Assembly: GCF_002797435.1 (NCBI RefSeq)
Contig: NZ_PGEN01000001.1
Location: 2,602,501-2,666,500, forward strand
Direction of reading: 5' to 3'
Length of the DNA stretch: 64,000 bases
Source: Sphingomonas koreensis
GTDB taxonomy: Bacteria > Pseudomonadota > Alphaproteobacteria > Sphingomonadales > Sphingomonadaceae
A model generated the notes under the pieces. The model did no database searches, was not told the DNA's origin, and saw only the letters and a program-made list of their open reading frames with translations. Shown one piece after another: positions 8,414 to 17,396 of the stretch. A program made the translations under genes and the position numbers. The number at the start of each line of letters is the position of its first letter. Within the stretch, counting starts at the first letter, position 1.

Positions 8414-9673
8414 TTACGCCGCGTCGTCTTCCGGCGCGTCCAGCCCATAGGCGGTATGCAGCACGCGGACGGCCAGTTCGGTCTCGTCCTCGTGGATCAG
8501 CACGCTGACCTTGATCTCGCTGGTGGTGATGGCGAGGATGTTGATGCGGCGCTCGCCCAGCGTCTCGAACATCGTCGCCGCGACGCCGGCATGGCTGCGC
8601 ATCCCGACACCGACGACGCTGATCTTCGCGACCTTGGTGTCGTGGATCAGCGCGTCGTACCCGATCGGCGCCTTGCTCTTCTCGAGCACGTCGAGCGCAC
8701 GTGCCAGCTCGGCGCGCGGGACGGTGAAGGTCACGTCGGTCGAGCCGGTGGCATGCGCCACGTTCTGGACGATCATGTCGACGTTGATTCCGGCCTCGGC
8801 CAGGGGGGTGAAGATATGGCCCACCGCGCCTGGCCGGTCGGGGACGTTGGTGAGCGTCACCTTCGCCTCGTTCTTGTCCGCGGCGATGCCGGTGATGAGC
8901 TGCCGTTCCACGTCGTTGATCTCCTCTTCGCCGACGATCAGCGTGCCGCGATGGCCCTCTTCGTCGCGATTGTCCTCCAGCGAGGAAAGCACGCGCACGC
9001 GCACGCCTTCCTTCATAGCAAGCCCGACCGAGCGGGTCTGGAGCACCTTCGCTCCGACGCTCGCCAGTTCCAGCATTTCCTCATAGGTGACCTTGGACAG
9101 CTTGCGCGCCCGCGGCACGATGCGCGGATCGGTCGTATAGACGCCGTCCACATCGGTGTAGATGTCGCAGCGATCGGCCTTCATCGCCGCCGCCACCGCC
9201 ACCGCGCTGGTATCCGATCCGCCCCGGCCGAGCGTGGTCACGCGATTGTCCTCGGCCAGCCCCTGGAAGCCGGGGATCACCGCGACATTGCCATCGGCAA
9301 GGCTGGCATTGAGCTCGGTGGTGTCGATCGTGCCGATGCGCGCGCTCGCATGCGCGCTGCTGGTGTGGATCGGCAGCTGCCAGCCGAGCCACGAGCGCGC
9401 GGGCACGCCGATCGCCTGCAGCGCGATGGCGAGCAGCCCGCTCGTCACCTGCTCGCCGGCCGAGACCACCGTGTCATACTCGCGCAGGTCGTAGAGCGGC
9501 GACGCTTCCCTGCAGAAGCCGACGAGCCGGTCGGTTTCGCCTGCCATGGCGGAAACGACCACCGCGACCTGATTGCCCGCTTCCCACTCGGCCTTCACGC
9601 GATTGGCGACGTTACGAATCCGCTCGATGCCCGCCATCGACGTGCCACCGAACTTCATCACAATGCGTGCCAT
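8414..9673 (-). CDS. lysC: Aspartate kinase
   Basis: It phosphorylates aspartate, the first step of lysine, methionine and threonine synthesis. The 419-residue protein has the kinase motif VMKFGGTS at the N-terminus, the GRGGSDTSA loop and DVDGVYTTDPR in the catalytic domain (to about 250), and two C-terminal ACT domains (about 265-410, including VGVGMRSHAGVAA) that normally sense lysine or threonine. Single-function length: no homoserine dehydrogenase is fused. It is divergent from ubiG with a 49-base gap. dapB, a later step of the lysine branch, is at 31301. Confidence 0.96.
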   Translation of the reverse strand: MARIVMKFGGTSMAGIERIRNVANRVKAEWEAGNQVAVVVSAMAGETDRLVGFCREASPLYDLREYDTVVSAGEQVTSGLLAIALQAIGVPARSWLGWQLPIHTSSAHASARIGTIDTTELNASLADGNVAVIPGFQGLAEDNRVTTLGRGGSDTSAVAVAAAMKADRCDIYTDVDGVYTTDPRIVPRARKLSKVTYEEMLELASVGAKVLQTRSVGLAMKEGVRVRVLSSLEDNRDEEGHRGTLIVGEEEINDVERQLITGIAADKNEAKVTLTNVPDRPGAVGHIFTPLAEAGINVDMIVQNVAHATGSTDVTFTVPRAELARALDVLEKSKAPIGYDALIHDTKVAKISVVGVGMRSHAGVAATMFETLGERRINILAITTSEIKVSVLIHEDETELAVRVLHTAYGLDAPEDDAA

Positions 9674-9722
9674 CTGGTCCTACCCCCTTGGGTGTGTGTG
9701 GGCGCGCTGATAGGAGGGGGGG

Positions 9723-10460
9723 ATGGCGATGACAAGCAAAGCAACCATTGACCCGCGTGAAGCTGAGCATTTCGGGCGGCTTGCGGCGGACTGGTGGAAC
9801 CCCAAAGGCGCGTCGGCGATGCTCCACCGCCTCAATCCGCCGCGGCTGCGCTATATCCGCGAGGCGATCGACGCGCATTGGGGCGGTGATCCGAACAGCT
9901 TCACGCCGCTGGCGGGCAAGACTGCGCTCGATGTCGGCTGTGGCGCCGGGCTGTTGTGCGAACCGCTCGCCCGGCTCGGCGCACAGGTGACGGGAGTCGA
10001 TGCGGCGCCCGAGAATATCGGCGCCGCGCGCGCCCATGCCCAGGCATCGGGCCTGACCATCGACTATCGCGCGGGCGAGTTCGAGAATGAGGTGAAGGGG
10101 CGGACCTTCGATCTCGTCACCTCGATGGAGGTGATCGAGCATGTCAGCGATCCCGCCGCCTTCGTCGCGGGCCTCGCCGCTGCGTTGGCGCCGGGTGGGC
10201 TGATGATCCTTTCCACGCCCAACCGCACGCCGTTGTCGCGGCTTGCGATGATCACCGTGGGGGAGGGGTTGGGCATGATCCCGCGCGGCACGCACGACCA
10301 TGCCAAGTTCATCACCCCGGACGAGCTGACCGCCCTGCTCGCCGATGCGGGGCTGGAGGTTGCCGACCTGCGCGGCCTCAGCTTCTCGCCGGGCGCCGGC
10401 TTCCACCTCTCGGACGACACCAGCCTCAACTATCTGCTGACCGCGCGCCGCCCGGCATAG
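9723..10460 (+). CDS. ubiG: 3-demethylubiquinone-9 3-O-methyltransferase UbiG
   Basis: This class I SAM methyltransferase carries out both O-methylations of ubiquinone synthesis. The 245-residue protein shows the UbiG lead FGRLAADWWNPKG, SAM motif I LDVGCGAGLLCEPLA (about 75), VTGVDAAPENI and the post-motif SMEVIEHV, and a C-terminal STPNRT segment, all typical of the family. A GGAGGGGG ribosome site precedes the ATG at 9723; a second in-frame ATG lies two codons later. Pairing with divergent lysC is common in sphingomonads. Confidence 0.95.
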   Translation: MAMTSKATIDPREAEHFGRLAADWWNPKGASAMLHRLNPPRLRYIREAIDAHWGGDPNSFTPLAGKTALDVGCGAGLLCEPLARLGAQVTGVDAAPENIGAARAHAQASGLTIDYRAGEFENEVKGRTFDLVTSMEVIEHVSDPAAFVAGLAAALAPGGLMILSTPNRTPLSRLAMITVGEGLGMIPRGTHDHAKFITPDELTALLADAGLEVADLRGLSFSPGAGFHLSDDTSLNYLLTARRPA

Positions 10461-10482
10461 CGACCGGGGATTCGCGGCGTGC

Positions 10483-11043
10483 TCATCGCCGCGCTCCGGC
10501 AAGCCAGAACAGCGTAGCGGCCACCGCCCACAGGCCGCTGAAGAATGCCGTCAGCGCGCTCACGTCGCGTGGCCAGCCCGGCCCTTCGGCGCCCAGGCCG
10601 CCTGCCAGCGCGATCGCTCCGATGGCCAGTTGTACTCCGGCGGCGGCGCCCAGCGTCCGCGCCATGCCGCCGGGCTTGAGGCGCGCCACGCATGCCCCGC
10701 CGGTCAGGATCGCGATCACCGCGGCGAACATCAGATTGGCGGCATTGCCCTCGTCGCCGATGATGCCGACCGCCAGGTTGATCCAGATGAGCAGGAACAG
10801 GCCCAGCGTCGTCAGCACCGATGCCGCGCGATAGACGATGTTCTGTGCGCGGCTGGCGAGCAGCTCATAGGCTCCGAGCACGACGGTCAGCAGCGTTCCC
10901 ATCGCCAGAAAGTCGCTGGCCGTCCAAACGACCTCGCTGGTGTAGTACATTGCGATGGCGGGTACGCACAACAGTGCCGCCGCCATGCTCCAGCGCGTCA
11001 CGCGCCACCGGTTGATCTGCTTCGTCTGTGCGATCGTGGTCAT
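10483..11043 (-). CDS. Hypothetical membrane protein
   Basis: I do not recognise this 186-residue protein. About five hydrophobic segments are visible: near 17-37, 44-62, 70-92, 97-114 and 130-180 (the last probably two helices). Short charged loops separate them, and the N-terminus (TKQINRWRVTRWS) is positively charged, so it probably lies in the cytoplasm. No substrate or catalytic motif is seen. It is convergent with ubiG, with a 22-base gap, and its upstream region carries the 11-bp repeat array. Confidence 0.6.
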   Translation of the reverse strand: MTTIAQTKQINRWRVTRWSMAAALLCVPAIAMYYTSEVVWTASDFLAMGTLLTVVLGAYELLASRAQNIVYRAASVLTTLGLFLLIWINLAVGIIGDEGNAANLMFAAVIAILTGGACVARLKPGGMARTLGAAAGVQLAIGAIALAGGLGAEGPGWPRDVSALTAFFSGLWAVAATLFWLAGARR

Positions 11044-11419
11044 GTGTCGAACCTCGTCCTGATGAGGCTCGCTTGTCCCGCGTCACGGTGGTGAGCGTCA
11101 TGAGCGGCGGATGAGCGATGCGTGAGGAAGGTGGAGTTTTCCTACCGCTACCGGCCTGTGATAGCTGGAATGTCCCATGCCGAACCGGGACCCTCTTTCC
11201 CTCCTCTCGATCCGTCCGGTACGCGTCGCGCCGGCGTCGCTTCCCTGTCGCCCGGGTGTCGCTTCGCTGCCTATTCCTGTCGCCTCGGTGTCGCGTCAGC
11301 GTCGCGAGGATGTCGTGCGGGTGTCGCGTCGGTGTCGCGTCGCAGTCGTTTCACGGTCGCGAACCGGTCGCGTGCGCCGGAAAACGGCTTCTTTTCGTGA
11401 ACTTCGTCCGTCCTTGCCC
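11044..11419. other. 376-base intergenic region, mostly tandem repeats
   Basis: No convincing gene is seen between the hypothetical membrane protein start and the CsaA-like gene end. Open frames on the plus strand exist (for example 11122-11400), but they are rich in Arg, Ser and Cys and owe their length to the 11-bp repeats, whose translation repeats every 11 residues. The promoter of the 10483-11043 gene must lie in the first part. Confidence 0.6.
11214..11377. repeat. Degenerate 11-bp tandem repeat array, about 15 units
   Basis: GTCGC or GTCGT begins a unit at 11225, 11236, 11247, 11258, then after a one-base slip at 11279, 11290, 11301, 11312, 11323, 11334, 11345, 11356 and 11367. A weaker unit is at 11214, and a poor 10-base unit at 11269. 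The approximate consensus is GTCGCGTCGGT. The period is close to one helical turn, and it is not a multiple of three. Confidence 0.75.
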
Positions 11420-11791
11420 TCAGTACAGGCGTCCGCCGTTCGGCACCGCCACGCTCGGGTGGAACAGCACCACCTTCCCCTCGGCATCGGGGAAGCCGAG
11501 CGTCAGCACCTCGGACATCATCGGCCCGATCTGGCGCGGCGGGAAATTGACCACCGCCGCGACCTGCCGTCCGGGCAGGTCGTCAAGGGCGTAATGCTCG
11601 GTGATCTGCGCCGAGGATCGCTTGATGCCGATCGTCGGACCAAAGTCGATCGTCAGCTTGTAGGCGGGCTTGCGTGCCTCCGGAAACGGCTCGGCGGCGA
11701 TGATCGTGCCGACGCGGATGTCCACCGCGAGGAACTGGTCGAAAGAGATTGCCGCCGCGGGCGGGGCCGAGGCGTCGTGATTCATATGCAT
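11420..11791 (-). CDS. CsaA-like tRNA-binding domain protein
   Basis: This 123-residue protein is a stand-alone tRNA-binding OB-fold like CsaA or the MetRS C-terminal domain; a chaperone-like role has been proposed for the family. It has the marker order [11 protein letters not shown], the conserved KLTIDFG strand, SSAQIT and the end motif VLTLG. It starts at 11791 or at a second ATG two codons on. It follows the GFA-family gene by 3 bases, so they form an operon. Confidence 0.88.
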   Translation of the reverse strand: MHMNHDASAPPAAAISFDQFLAVDIRVGTIIAAEPFPEARKPAYKLTIDFGPTIGIKRSSAQITEHYALDDLPGRQVAAVVNFPPRQIGPMMSEVLTLGFPDAEGKVVLFHPSVAVPNGGRLY

Positions 11792-11794
11792 GAC

Positions 11795-12145
11795 TTAGAG
11801 ACTGGCTCCATCGAACTTGTGAATGGTCAGCGCATCGAGGTCGATATCGTCGGCGCAGCGCAGGTTGATCGCCACCATCTCCTTGCCGTCCGGCCCCGTT
11901 CCGCCGCCAAAGGGGGAACAGCCGCAGGTCGCACAGAAATTGTGCCGGATATGGTGCTTGTTGAACTGGTATGTGGTCATCGCTGCCGGATCGGTGTGCA
12001 GCGTGAACTGATCGGCGGGCGCGAAATGGAGCAACGATCCCTTGCGGCGGCAGATCGAGCAGTTGCACGAGACCGCGCCGGAAGGCGCATCGCCCTCGAG
12101 CGTATAGCTGACGTTGCCGCAATGGCAGCTTCCGGTGACCGGCAT
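11795..12145 (-). CDS. GFA (glutathione-dependent formaldehyde-activating) family protein
   Basis: This small zinc protein is 116 aa from the ATG at 12145. The zinc-binding Cys pattern is complete: C7 and C9 in CHCG, C27, C29 and C32 in CNCSIC, and C71, C74 and C76 in CATCGC. The family is named for Gfa, which condenses formaldehyde with glutathione, but most members have no proven reaction, so the function is only a family label. It is divergent from ung (63-base gap) and precedes the CsaA-like gene. Confidence 0.85.
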   Translation of the reverse strand: MPVTGSCHCGNVSYTLEGDAPSGAVSCNCSICRRKGSLLHFAPADQFTLHTDPAAMTTYQFNKHHIRHNFCATCGCSPFGGGTGPDGKEMVAINLRCADDIDLDALTIHKFDGASL

Positions 12146-12208
12146 TTCGGCTCTCCTCCGATTGACAGGCGCGCGCTGGTTCGCACAGTCGCGGACGAAA
12201 GGAAATGC

Positions 12209-12886
12209 ATGGCCGTCAAGCTGCACCCGGATTGGCTCGAACCGCTTCAGCGCGAATTCGACAGCCCGTACATGGCCTCGCTGCGCCAGTTCCTGCTCGA
12301 CGAAAAGGCGGCGGGGAAGCGCATCTTCCCCAGGGGCGCCGACTGGTTCCGCGCGCTCGACCTGACCCCGCCGCAGGACGTGCGCGTCGTCATCCTCGGA
12401 CAAGACCCCTATCATGGCGAGGGGCAGGCGCATGGCCTGTGCTTCTCGGTCCAGCCCGGCGTTCGCGTGCCGCCCAGCCTCGTCAACATCTACAAGGAGC
12501 TCAAGAGCGACCTCGGCATCGAGCCGCCGCGCCACGGCTTTCTGGAACATTGGGCGAAGCAGGGCGTGCTGCTGCTCAATACTTGCCTGACGGTCGAGAT
12601 GGGCCGTGCCGCCTCGCATCAGGGCCGCGGGTGGGAGAAATTCACCGACGCCGTGGTCGCGCATGTCAACGCGAGCGAGAAGCCCGTGGTGTTCATGCTG
12701 TGGGGCAGTCATGCGCAGAAGAAGGCGCCGTCGGTCGATCCGCGGCATCTGGTGCTGAAGTCGGTCCACCCCTCGCCGCTGTCGGCGCATGGCGGCTTTT
12801 TCGGCTGCCGTCATTTCTCGAAGGCGAACGCGTTCCTCGAAGCGAAGGGCAGAGGGACGATCGATTGGGCGCTGCCGGCTATTTGA
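12209..12886 (+). CDS. ung: Uracil-DNA glycosylase (family 1)
   Basis: It removes uracil from DNA to begin base excision repair. The 225-residue protein carries motif A GQDPYHG (catalytic Asp 66) and motif [15 protein letters not shown] with the catalytic His. [10 protein letters not shown] and FMLWGSHAQ are also typical. The ATG at 12209 was chosen because AAAGGA lies 5-10 bases upstream; the open frame extends much further upstream but nothing there looks coding. It ends 6 bases before a strong hairpin. Confidence 0.96.
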   Translation: MAVKLHPDWLEPLQREFDSPYMASLRQFLLDEKAAGKRIFPRGADWFRALDLTPPQDVRVVILGQDPYHGEGQAHGLCFSVQPGVRVPPSLVNIYKELKSDLGIEPPRHGFLEHWAKQGVLLLNTCLTVEMGRAASHQGRGWEKFTDAVVAHVNASEKPVVFMLWGSHAQKKAPSVDPRHLVLKSVHPSPLSAHGGFFGCRHFSKANAFLEAKGRGTIDWALPAI

Positions 12887-12892
12887 GGAGAC

Positions 12893-12970
12893 GGCACCAG
12901 CCCGCTCCCCCGCCCGGCCACCCAACGGCAGTATGATATGGGTGGCCGGGCGGGGGAGCGGGCTGGTGCC
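12893..12970. terminator. Perfect 32-bp inverted repeat, likely bidirectional terminator or repeat element
   Basis: Arms 12893-12924 and 12939-12970 are exact reverse complements around a 14-base loop. It lies between the convergent ung and TonB receptor genes. There is no T-run, so a classical Rho-independent terminator is uncertain. A near copy with three mismatches stands at 26519-26593, so this is a dispersed element. Confidence 0.75.
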
Positions 12971-12981
12971 GCTAACCTAGC

Positions 12982-15147
12982 TTAGAAGCTTACCCGGGCC
13001 GCCACGCGGATGTCGCGGCCGGCAAGCGGCACGAAATCCTTGGTGAACGATGCGTGCCGCCGCGCCTCGACGTCGAAGATGTTGTTGGCCGACAGGATGA
13101 TCGCGGTCTCGCGCTTCTCGCCGAACGGGTGCCAGGTGAGCGAGGCGTTGACCAGCGTGAAGGCCGGGGTCTCGGTCTCGAAGCTCGCGACGCGCGACTG
13201 GCGGGTCGAATGCTCGACCTCGACACGGCCGCCAAAGCCGTTGTAGCTCGCATCGAGTCCGCCCAGCACGCGCAGCGGCGGGATCCGCGGAACCGGGCTG
13301 CCATTGCCGAGCTCGGCATTGACATAGTCGGCGACGAGATTGCCGGAGAGCGAGAAGTCGCCCGCGCGCAGCAGCGTCGCCGAAATCTCGCCCTCGATCC
13401 CGTAATAGCGCGCGTCCGCCTGCAGATACTGGAAGATCGGCAGGTCGAACTCGTCATTCTCGAAGCGCGTGCCGGTGTCGTTCTCGTAGATGTAATTGTC
13501 GAACCAGTTGGCATAGCCGCTGATCTGGAACCGCACCGGCCCTGCGCGGCCGCGGGCATAAAGCTCGAGGCCCCAGCTCTTCTCGAGCGCGAAGTTCGGA
13601 TTGCCGACTTCATAGGCTTGGGTCGCGATATGCGGGCCGTTGGAGAACAGCTCTTCGCCCGACGGCGCGCGCACGGCGCGCGAGCCGTTGATGCCGATCT
13701 TGACCTCGGGCGCGACCTCGTAGGACAGGCCGACCGCGCCGGAGAAGGCGTCGAAGCCGCGATCGACCCGTACCAGCGGCGCATCCTCGTCCAGCCCGAT
13801 CTTGACCGCATTCGAGCGGACATCGGTATGTTCGTAGCGCCCGGCGAACTCGAGGCCGAGCTTGCCGAGATTGACTTCCTGCAGCGCGAACACGCCATAT
13901 TGCGCGGTGGTGTTGGGCGCGACGAACGCCTCTTCACCCACTGCGGAGAACTTCCGCGTCAGGCCCTGGAAGCCGATCACGCCGCGCCAGCCGCCGCGAT
14001 TCGCCTGGACCAGCTCGAGCCGTCCTTCGATCGCTTCGGAGTTGAACACCGTGCCGATGTCGGCGCCCTCGAACTCGGTATGCTCGTAATCGGCGAAGCC
14101 GGCGCGCACGCGGATCTTGTCGAGGAAGCCGCCGCCGACATTGACCTCGCCGCGCATGTCGGCGCGCCACTGCTTCATGCCGATCGTCACGGCGCCATGG
14201 TCGTGGCCTTCGTCGCCGTCCGCGTCATGGTCGTGACCCGCGGGCGGGCGTTCGGGAACGCCGTATTTGGTGTCGTAATAGCCGACCGAAAAGCCGAGGC
14301 TGCCGCCATCGTTGATCAGCGCGACGCCGCCGCCCAGCGTATAGGTCTCGGTTCCGCTGTTGGGCAGGCGGCCGCGGCTGTTGGCGAGCGCGGTCGCCTC
14401 GGCCGCCTCGTCGAGATGGCCTTCCTCGGTTTCCTCCGCGGCGATCGCCAGCTGCTGGGCGCGCAGGGGCTTGCTCAGGATATAGCCGCCGGTGCGAAGA
14501 TCGTCGGTCTTGCGGTAGCTGCCATCGGCGTGGAGCACGATGGTCGGGGTCAGCGCGACATCCACCGCCGCGCCGCCGCTGCGCTCGTCCGCCGCCGAGC
14601 CATAGGTGCCGACCGCGTCGATATGGAAACCGTTCTCCGGCACTGCGCGCGGAATACGGCGATCGATCACATTGACGGCGCCGCCGATCGCCTGGCTGCC
14701 GAACAACAGCACCGCGGGGCCGCGCAGCACCTCGATCCGCTCGGCGGTGAGCGGATCGATCGTGACCGCATGGTCGGTCGAGGTGTTGGAGACGTCGAGC
14801 GAGCCGAGACCGTCGGTCAGCACACGCACGCGCTCGCCCTGGAAGCCGCGCAGCACCGGCCGCGAGGCGCCCGGGCTGAACGAGGTGGCGGAAACGCCCG
14901 GTACGCGCGTCAGCGTGTCGCCGATCTGTCCGCGAATGTCGCGCACGAGCTCGTCGCCCGACACCACCGAGGTTCCGGCGAGAAGGTCGAGATCGGCGAC
15001 ATAGGGGGCGGTGATCACCACATCGGCATCCGCATCGCCATGCACCATACTGCGACTCGATCGGTCACGTTCCTGATGCTCGCTGGTCTGGGCGAGGGCG
15101 GGGAGGGCAAAGGCGGTGGTGGCGAGGAGGAGGGTGAGACGCTTCAT
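12982..15147 (-). CDS. znuD: TonB-dependent receptor, ZnuD-like (zinc uptake)
   Basis: This 721-residue outer-membrane receptor has a signal peptide (about 1-20, ending ALAQ), a plug domain (about 45-165, with VLRGFQGERVRVLTDG and VLRGPAVLLFGS) and a 22-strand beta barrel that ends in Phe (ARVSF). A His/Asp-rich loop with five His at about residues 305-317 resembles the zinc-binding loop of ZnuD. A Zur-type palindrome lies 44 bases upstream of the start, which fits zinc control. Other metals, such as copper or nickel, remain possible. It faces ung across the hairpin. Confidence 0.85.
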   Translation of the reverse strand: MKRLTLLLATTAFALPALAQTSEHQERDRSSRSMVHGDADADVVITAPYVADLDLLAGTSVVSGDELVRDIRGQIGDTLTRVPGVSATSFSPGASRPVLRGFQGERVRVLTDGLGSLDVSNTSTDHAVTIDPLTAERIEVLRGPAVLLFGSQAIGGAVNVIDRRIPRAVPENGFHIDAVGTYGSAADERSGGAAVDVALTPTIVLHADGSYRKTDDLRTGGYILSKPLRAQQLAIAAEETEEGHLDEAAEATALANSRGRLPNSGTETYTLGGGVALINDGGSLGFSVGYYDTKYGVPERPPAGHDHDADGDEGHDHGAVTIGMKQWRADMRGEVNVGGGFLDKIRVRAGFADYEHTEFEGADIGTVFNSEAIEGRLELVQANRGGWRGVIGFQGLTRKFSAVGEEAFVAPNTTAQYGVFALQEVNLGKLGLEFAGRYEHTDVRSNAVKIGLDEDAPLVRVDRGFDAFSGAVGLSYEVAPEVKIGINGSRAVRAPSGEELFSNGPHIATQAYEVGNPNFALEKSWGLELYARGRAGPVRFQISGYANWFDNYIYENDTGTRFENDEFDLPIFQYLQADARYYGIEGEISATLLRAGDFSLSGNLVADYVNAELGNGSPVPRIPPLRVLGGLDASYNGFGGRVEVEHSTRQSRVASFETETPAFTLVNASLTWHPFGEKRETAIILSANNIFDVEARRHASFTKDFVPLAGRDIRVAARVSF

Positions 15148-15190
15148 GCTACGCGGTCCTTGGACTTTAACCGCGCCCCTCTAATTGGAA

Positions 15191-15205
15191 TGTTACACCA
15201 TAACA
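15191..15205. promoter_or_regulatory. Candidate Zur operator
   Basis: TGTTACACCATAACA is an exact TGTTA-N5-TAACA palindrome, close to the alphaproteobacterial Zur box (TGTTATANTATAACA type). It lies 44 bases upstream of the ZnuD-like receptor start, where a repressor would block transcription. The site is seen directly; binding by Zur is inferred. Confidence 0.7.
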
Positions 15206-15240
15206 AGTCCAAGACGTCGCAGGCATGGGGACCAGTCGCG

Positions 15241-15834
15241 TTACTGCGATCCTGCGACGCGATCAGTGACGATGTCCTCGAACCGCTCGCCGGTCCAGAT
15301 CGACGCGGTGAAGCTGCGGCCGCCATCGGGCGTCATCGCCCAGTTCCAGCGCAGCGATCCGTCGCGCGATCCGTTTGCGCCCCGGTCCGGTCCCGGCACG
15401 GCAGGTGCCGGGGGCGGCGCCGATCCGCATGCCGCGCGGCGTATCCGCGGCCGTTCGGGCAAGGCGCGCGGGGTCTTCAGCGAATCGCCGCCGTCATAGA
15501 CCCATTTCCATCCGCCATCGGCCTGACGGACCCAGACGGTGGTGAAGAAACCCGACCCGCGCGGTGCGGCCCATGGCCCGGTATTCACCGCCGCCGTCCC
15601 GTCGCACGACACATAGCTTTCCGCGGGCCACCATTGCACCGCGACCGGCGGGTCCTTGCGGTCCTTCAGGAACTTCTGCGCATTTTCAGGCCGGGGTACG
15701 AACATCACCGCATCGTCCGTGGCGTAGCGGCGAAAAGCGGTCCATTGCCCCTCGGTCTGCGCGGTGCGGTTGAATTCGCGCTCCGCCTCGATTGCCGTCT
15801 CCGCCTGTATCAGGAGGAGAGCGGCGAGGATCAC
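15241..15834 (-). CDS. SnoaL/DUF4440-like hypothetical protein, secreted
   Basis: The 197-residue protein starts at a GTG overlapping the folD stop (GTGA). A short hydrophobic N-terminus ([11 protein letters not shown]) looks like a signal peptide. The rest resembles the cone-shaped SnoaL/DUF4440 fold: [26 protein letters not shown] and [18 protein letters not shown]. These folds act as isomerases or dehydratases or simply bind ligands; the reaction is unknown here. It is the last gene of the argB-yggT-DUF167-folD run. Confidence 0.72.
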   Translation of the reverse strand: MILAALLLIQAETAIEAEREFNRTAQTEGQWTAFRRYATDDAVMFVPRPENAQKFLKDRKDPPVAVQWWPAESYVSCDGTAAVNTGPWAAPRGSGFFTTVWVRQADGGWKWVYDGGDSLKTPRALPERPRIRRAACGSAPPPAPAVPGPDRGANGSRDGSLRWNWAMTPDGGRSFTASIWTGERFEDIVTDRVAGSQ

Positions 15835-16706
15835 AGCGCCGCCTGATCCAGTTGCAGTCCCTCGCGACGATGCGCGGCGACCAGCGTATTGCGCAGCAGG
15901 CAGGCGATGGTCATCGGTCCGACTCCCCCGGGGACCGGGGTGATCGCACCCGCGACCGATGCGGCGCTGTCGAACTCGACATCGCCGGTCAGGCCGTTGT
16001 CGGTGCGGTTGATGCCGACATCGATCACGGTCGCGCCGGGCTTGAGCCACTCGCCCTTGACGAAGCCGGCGCGGCCGACCGCCGCGACGACGATGTCGGC
16101 GCGCGAGACATGGCCGGGCAAGTCCTTCGTCCGCGAATGGGCGAGCGTCACGGTGGCGCTCGCGGCGGTCAGCAGCGCCGCCATCGGCTTGCCGACGATG
16201 TTGGAGCGGCCGATCACCACCGCGTCCTTGCCCGAAAGGTCGCCGAGCTGATCCTTGAGCAGCATCAGGCAGCCGAGCGGGGTGCAAGGGACGAAGCCCT
16301 CCATTCCCGTCGCGAGGCGCCCGGCATTGACCGGGTGGAAGCCGTCGACATCCTTGTCGGGATCGATCCGCAGCAGCACTTCCTGCTCGTCGAGATGAGC
16401 AGGCAAGGGAAGCTGCACGAGGATGCCATCGACCGCGGGATCGGCATTGAGCCGGTCGACCAGCGCGATCAGGCTGTCCTGACCGGTATCTGCGGGAAGG
16501 CGGTGCTCGAAGCTTGCCATATTGGCGGCGAGCGTCGCCTTGCCCTTGCTGCGGACATAGACGGCGGAGGCGGGGTCTTCGCCCACCAGCACCACCGCGA
16601 GCCCGGCCTTGCGACCTGCCTGCGCCTCGAATGCCGCCGCCGCGTCGCCCACGCGGGCGCGCAGGCCTGCCGCAAATGCCTTACCGTCGATGATCTCAGC
16701 CGTCAT
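15831..16706 (-). CDS. folD: Bifunctional methylenetetrahydrofolate dehydrogenase / methenyl-cyclohydrolase FolD
   Basis: FolD interconverts 5,10-methylene-, methenyl- and 10-formyl-tetrahydrofolate using NADP. The 291-residue protein begins at the ATG at 16706, which overlaps the DUF167 gene by 11 bases; the frame is open further upstream but the [10 protein letters not shown] start is typical. Visible motifs are the catalytic Tyr/Lys segment [18 protein letters not shown], the [11 protein letters not shown] dinucleotide site, and the C-terminal [13 protein letters not shown]. It is part of a minus-strand operon. Confidence 0.96.
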   Translation of the reverse strand: MTAEIIDGKAFAAGLRARVGDAAAAFEAQAGRKAGLAVVLVGEDPASAVYVRSKGKATLAANMASFEHRLPADTGQDSLIALVDRLNADPAVDGILVQLPLPAHLDEQEVLLRIDPDKDVDGFHPVNAGRLATGMEGFVPCTPLGCLMLLKDQLGDLSGKDAVVIGRSNIVGKPMAALLTAASATVTLAHSRTKDLPGHVSRADIVVAAVGRAGFVKGEWLKPGATVIDVGINRTDNGLTGDVEFDSAASVAGAITPVPGGVGPMTIACLLRNTLVAAHRREGLQLDQAAL

Positions 16707-17007
16707 GGCCCGCCCCATATAGCGCTGCCGCGATTCCCGCCAGCGTCGAAGCGTCGCCTGCAATCGCCAGCCGCTTGATCCGCGAGGTTTCGCCCGCGAT
16801 CAGCGATACGTCGCGCCTGGGCACCCTGAAGGTCTTCGCGACCAGCGCCGTCAGCGCGGCATTGGCCGCGCCCTCGACCGGCGCCGCGGCAAGCCGGGCG
16901 GCGAAATGCTCCGGCGTTCCGGCCAGAAACGCGTCCTTGGAGGCCCGCGGGGTCACCCGCACCGCGATGCGGATGCCGTCGCTGGCGGCCTGCCAGGGCT
17001 GCGTCAC
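16696..17007 (-). CDS. DUF167 (YggU) family protein
   Basis: This 103-residue protein starts at a GTG at 17007 that overlaps the yggT stop (GTGA). The core [10 protein letters not shown], the [19 protein letters not shown] segment and the [11 protein letters not shown] stretch are the family signature. The function is unknown. Its place between yggT and folD recurs in alphaproteobacteria. It overlaps folD by 11 bases, which implies coupled translation. Confidence 0.88.
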   Translation of the reverse strand: MTQPWQAASDGIRIAVRVTPRASKDAFLAGTPEHFAARLAAAPVEGAANAALTALVAKTFRVPRRDVSLIAGETSRIKRLAIAGDASTLAGIAAALYGAGHDG

Positions 17008-17318
17008 GTCCCCGGGCTGATCAGCGCCGCGTCGAGATTGGGGATCACCGCATAGTTGATGATCGCGATCAGGATCAGCACCACGAACGGCGCGAAGTCC
17101 ATCGGCCCGGTGTCGGGCAGGACGCGGCGGATCGGGCGGTAGATCGGCTCGGTCAGCGTGTTGAGCCCGCGCCACAGCGCGCTCACGAAATCATTGTAGG
17201 TGTTGATCACGTTGAACGCGATCAGGACCGACAGGATCGCCTGCACGACGATGATCCACCACAGCACGTTCAGCAGGATCTGAACGATGTCGAAGCCGAT
17301 CGCGAGAATGGTGTCCAA
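17004..17318 (-). CDS. YggT family membrane protein
   Basis: The 104-residue protein has two YggT repeats' worth of hydrophobic sequence: helices near 5-35 and 75-98 with the loop motifs LTEPIYRPIRRVLPDTGPMDFAPF between them, which is the family hallmark. Family members have been linked to osmotic stress and cell division, but the function is not established. It lies 78 bases after argB on the same strand and overlaps the DUF167 gene by 4 bases. Confidence 0.9.
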   Translation of the reverse strand: MDTILAIGFDIVQILLNVLWWIIVVQAILSVLIAFNVINTYNDFVSALWRGLNTLTEPIYRPIRRVLPDTGPMDFAPFVVLILIAIINYAVIPNLDAALISPGT

Positions 17319-17396
17319 CAGGGGTCTCCGGAATTTTCGAAACTATCTACCGGAAAGCCGCGCGATGCGGCAACCGTGTTAGATATATAAGACGGT

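Noticed and set aside
11122..11400. A possible small protein with VASxSRRCR-like repeats
   Set aside because: The repeats come from the 11-bp DNA array read in frame; there is no ribosome site or known fold.
13054..15846. A 930-codon plus-strand open frame opposite the TonB receptor
   Set aside because: The minus-strand receptor has a signal peptide, plug and barrel motifs; the plus frame has none.
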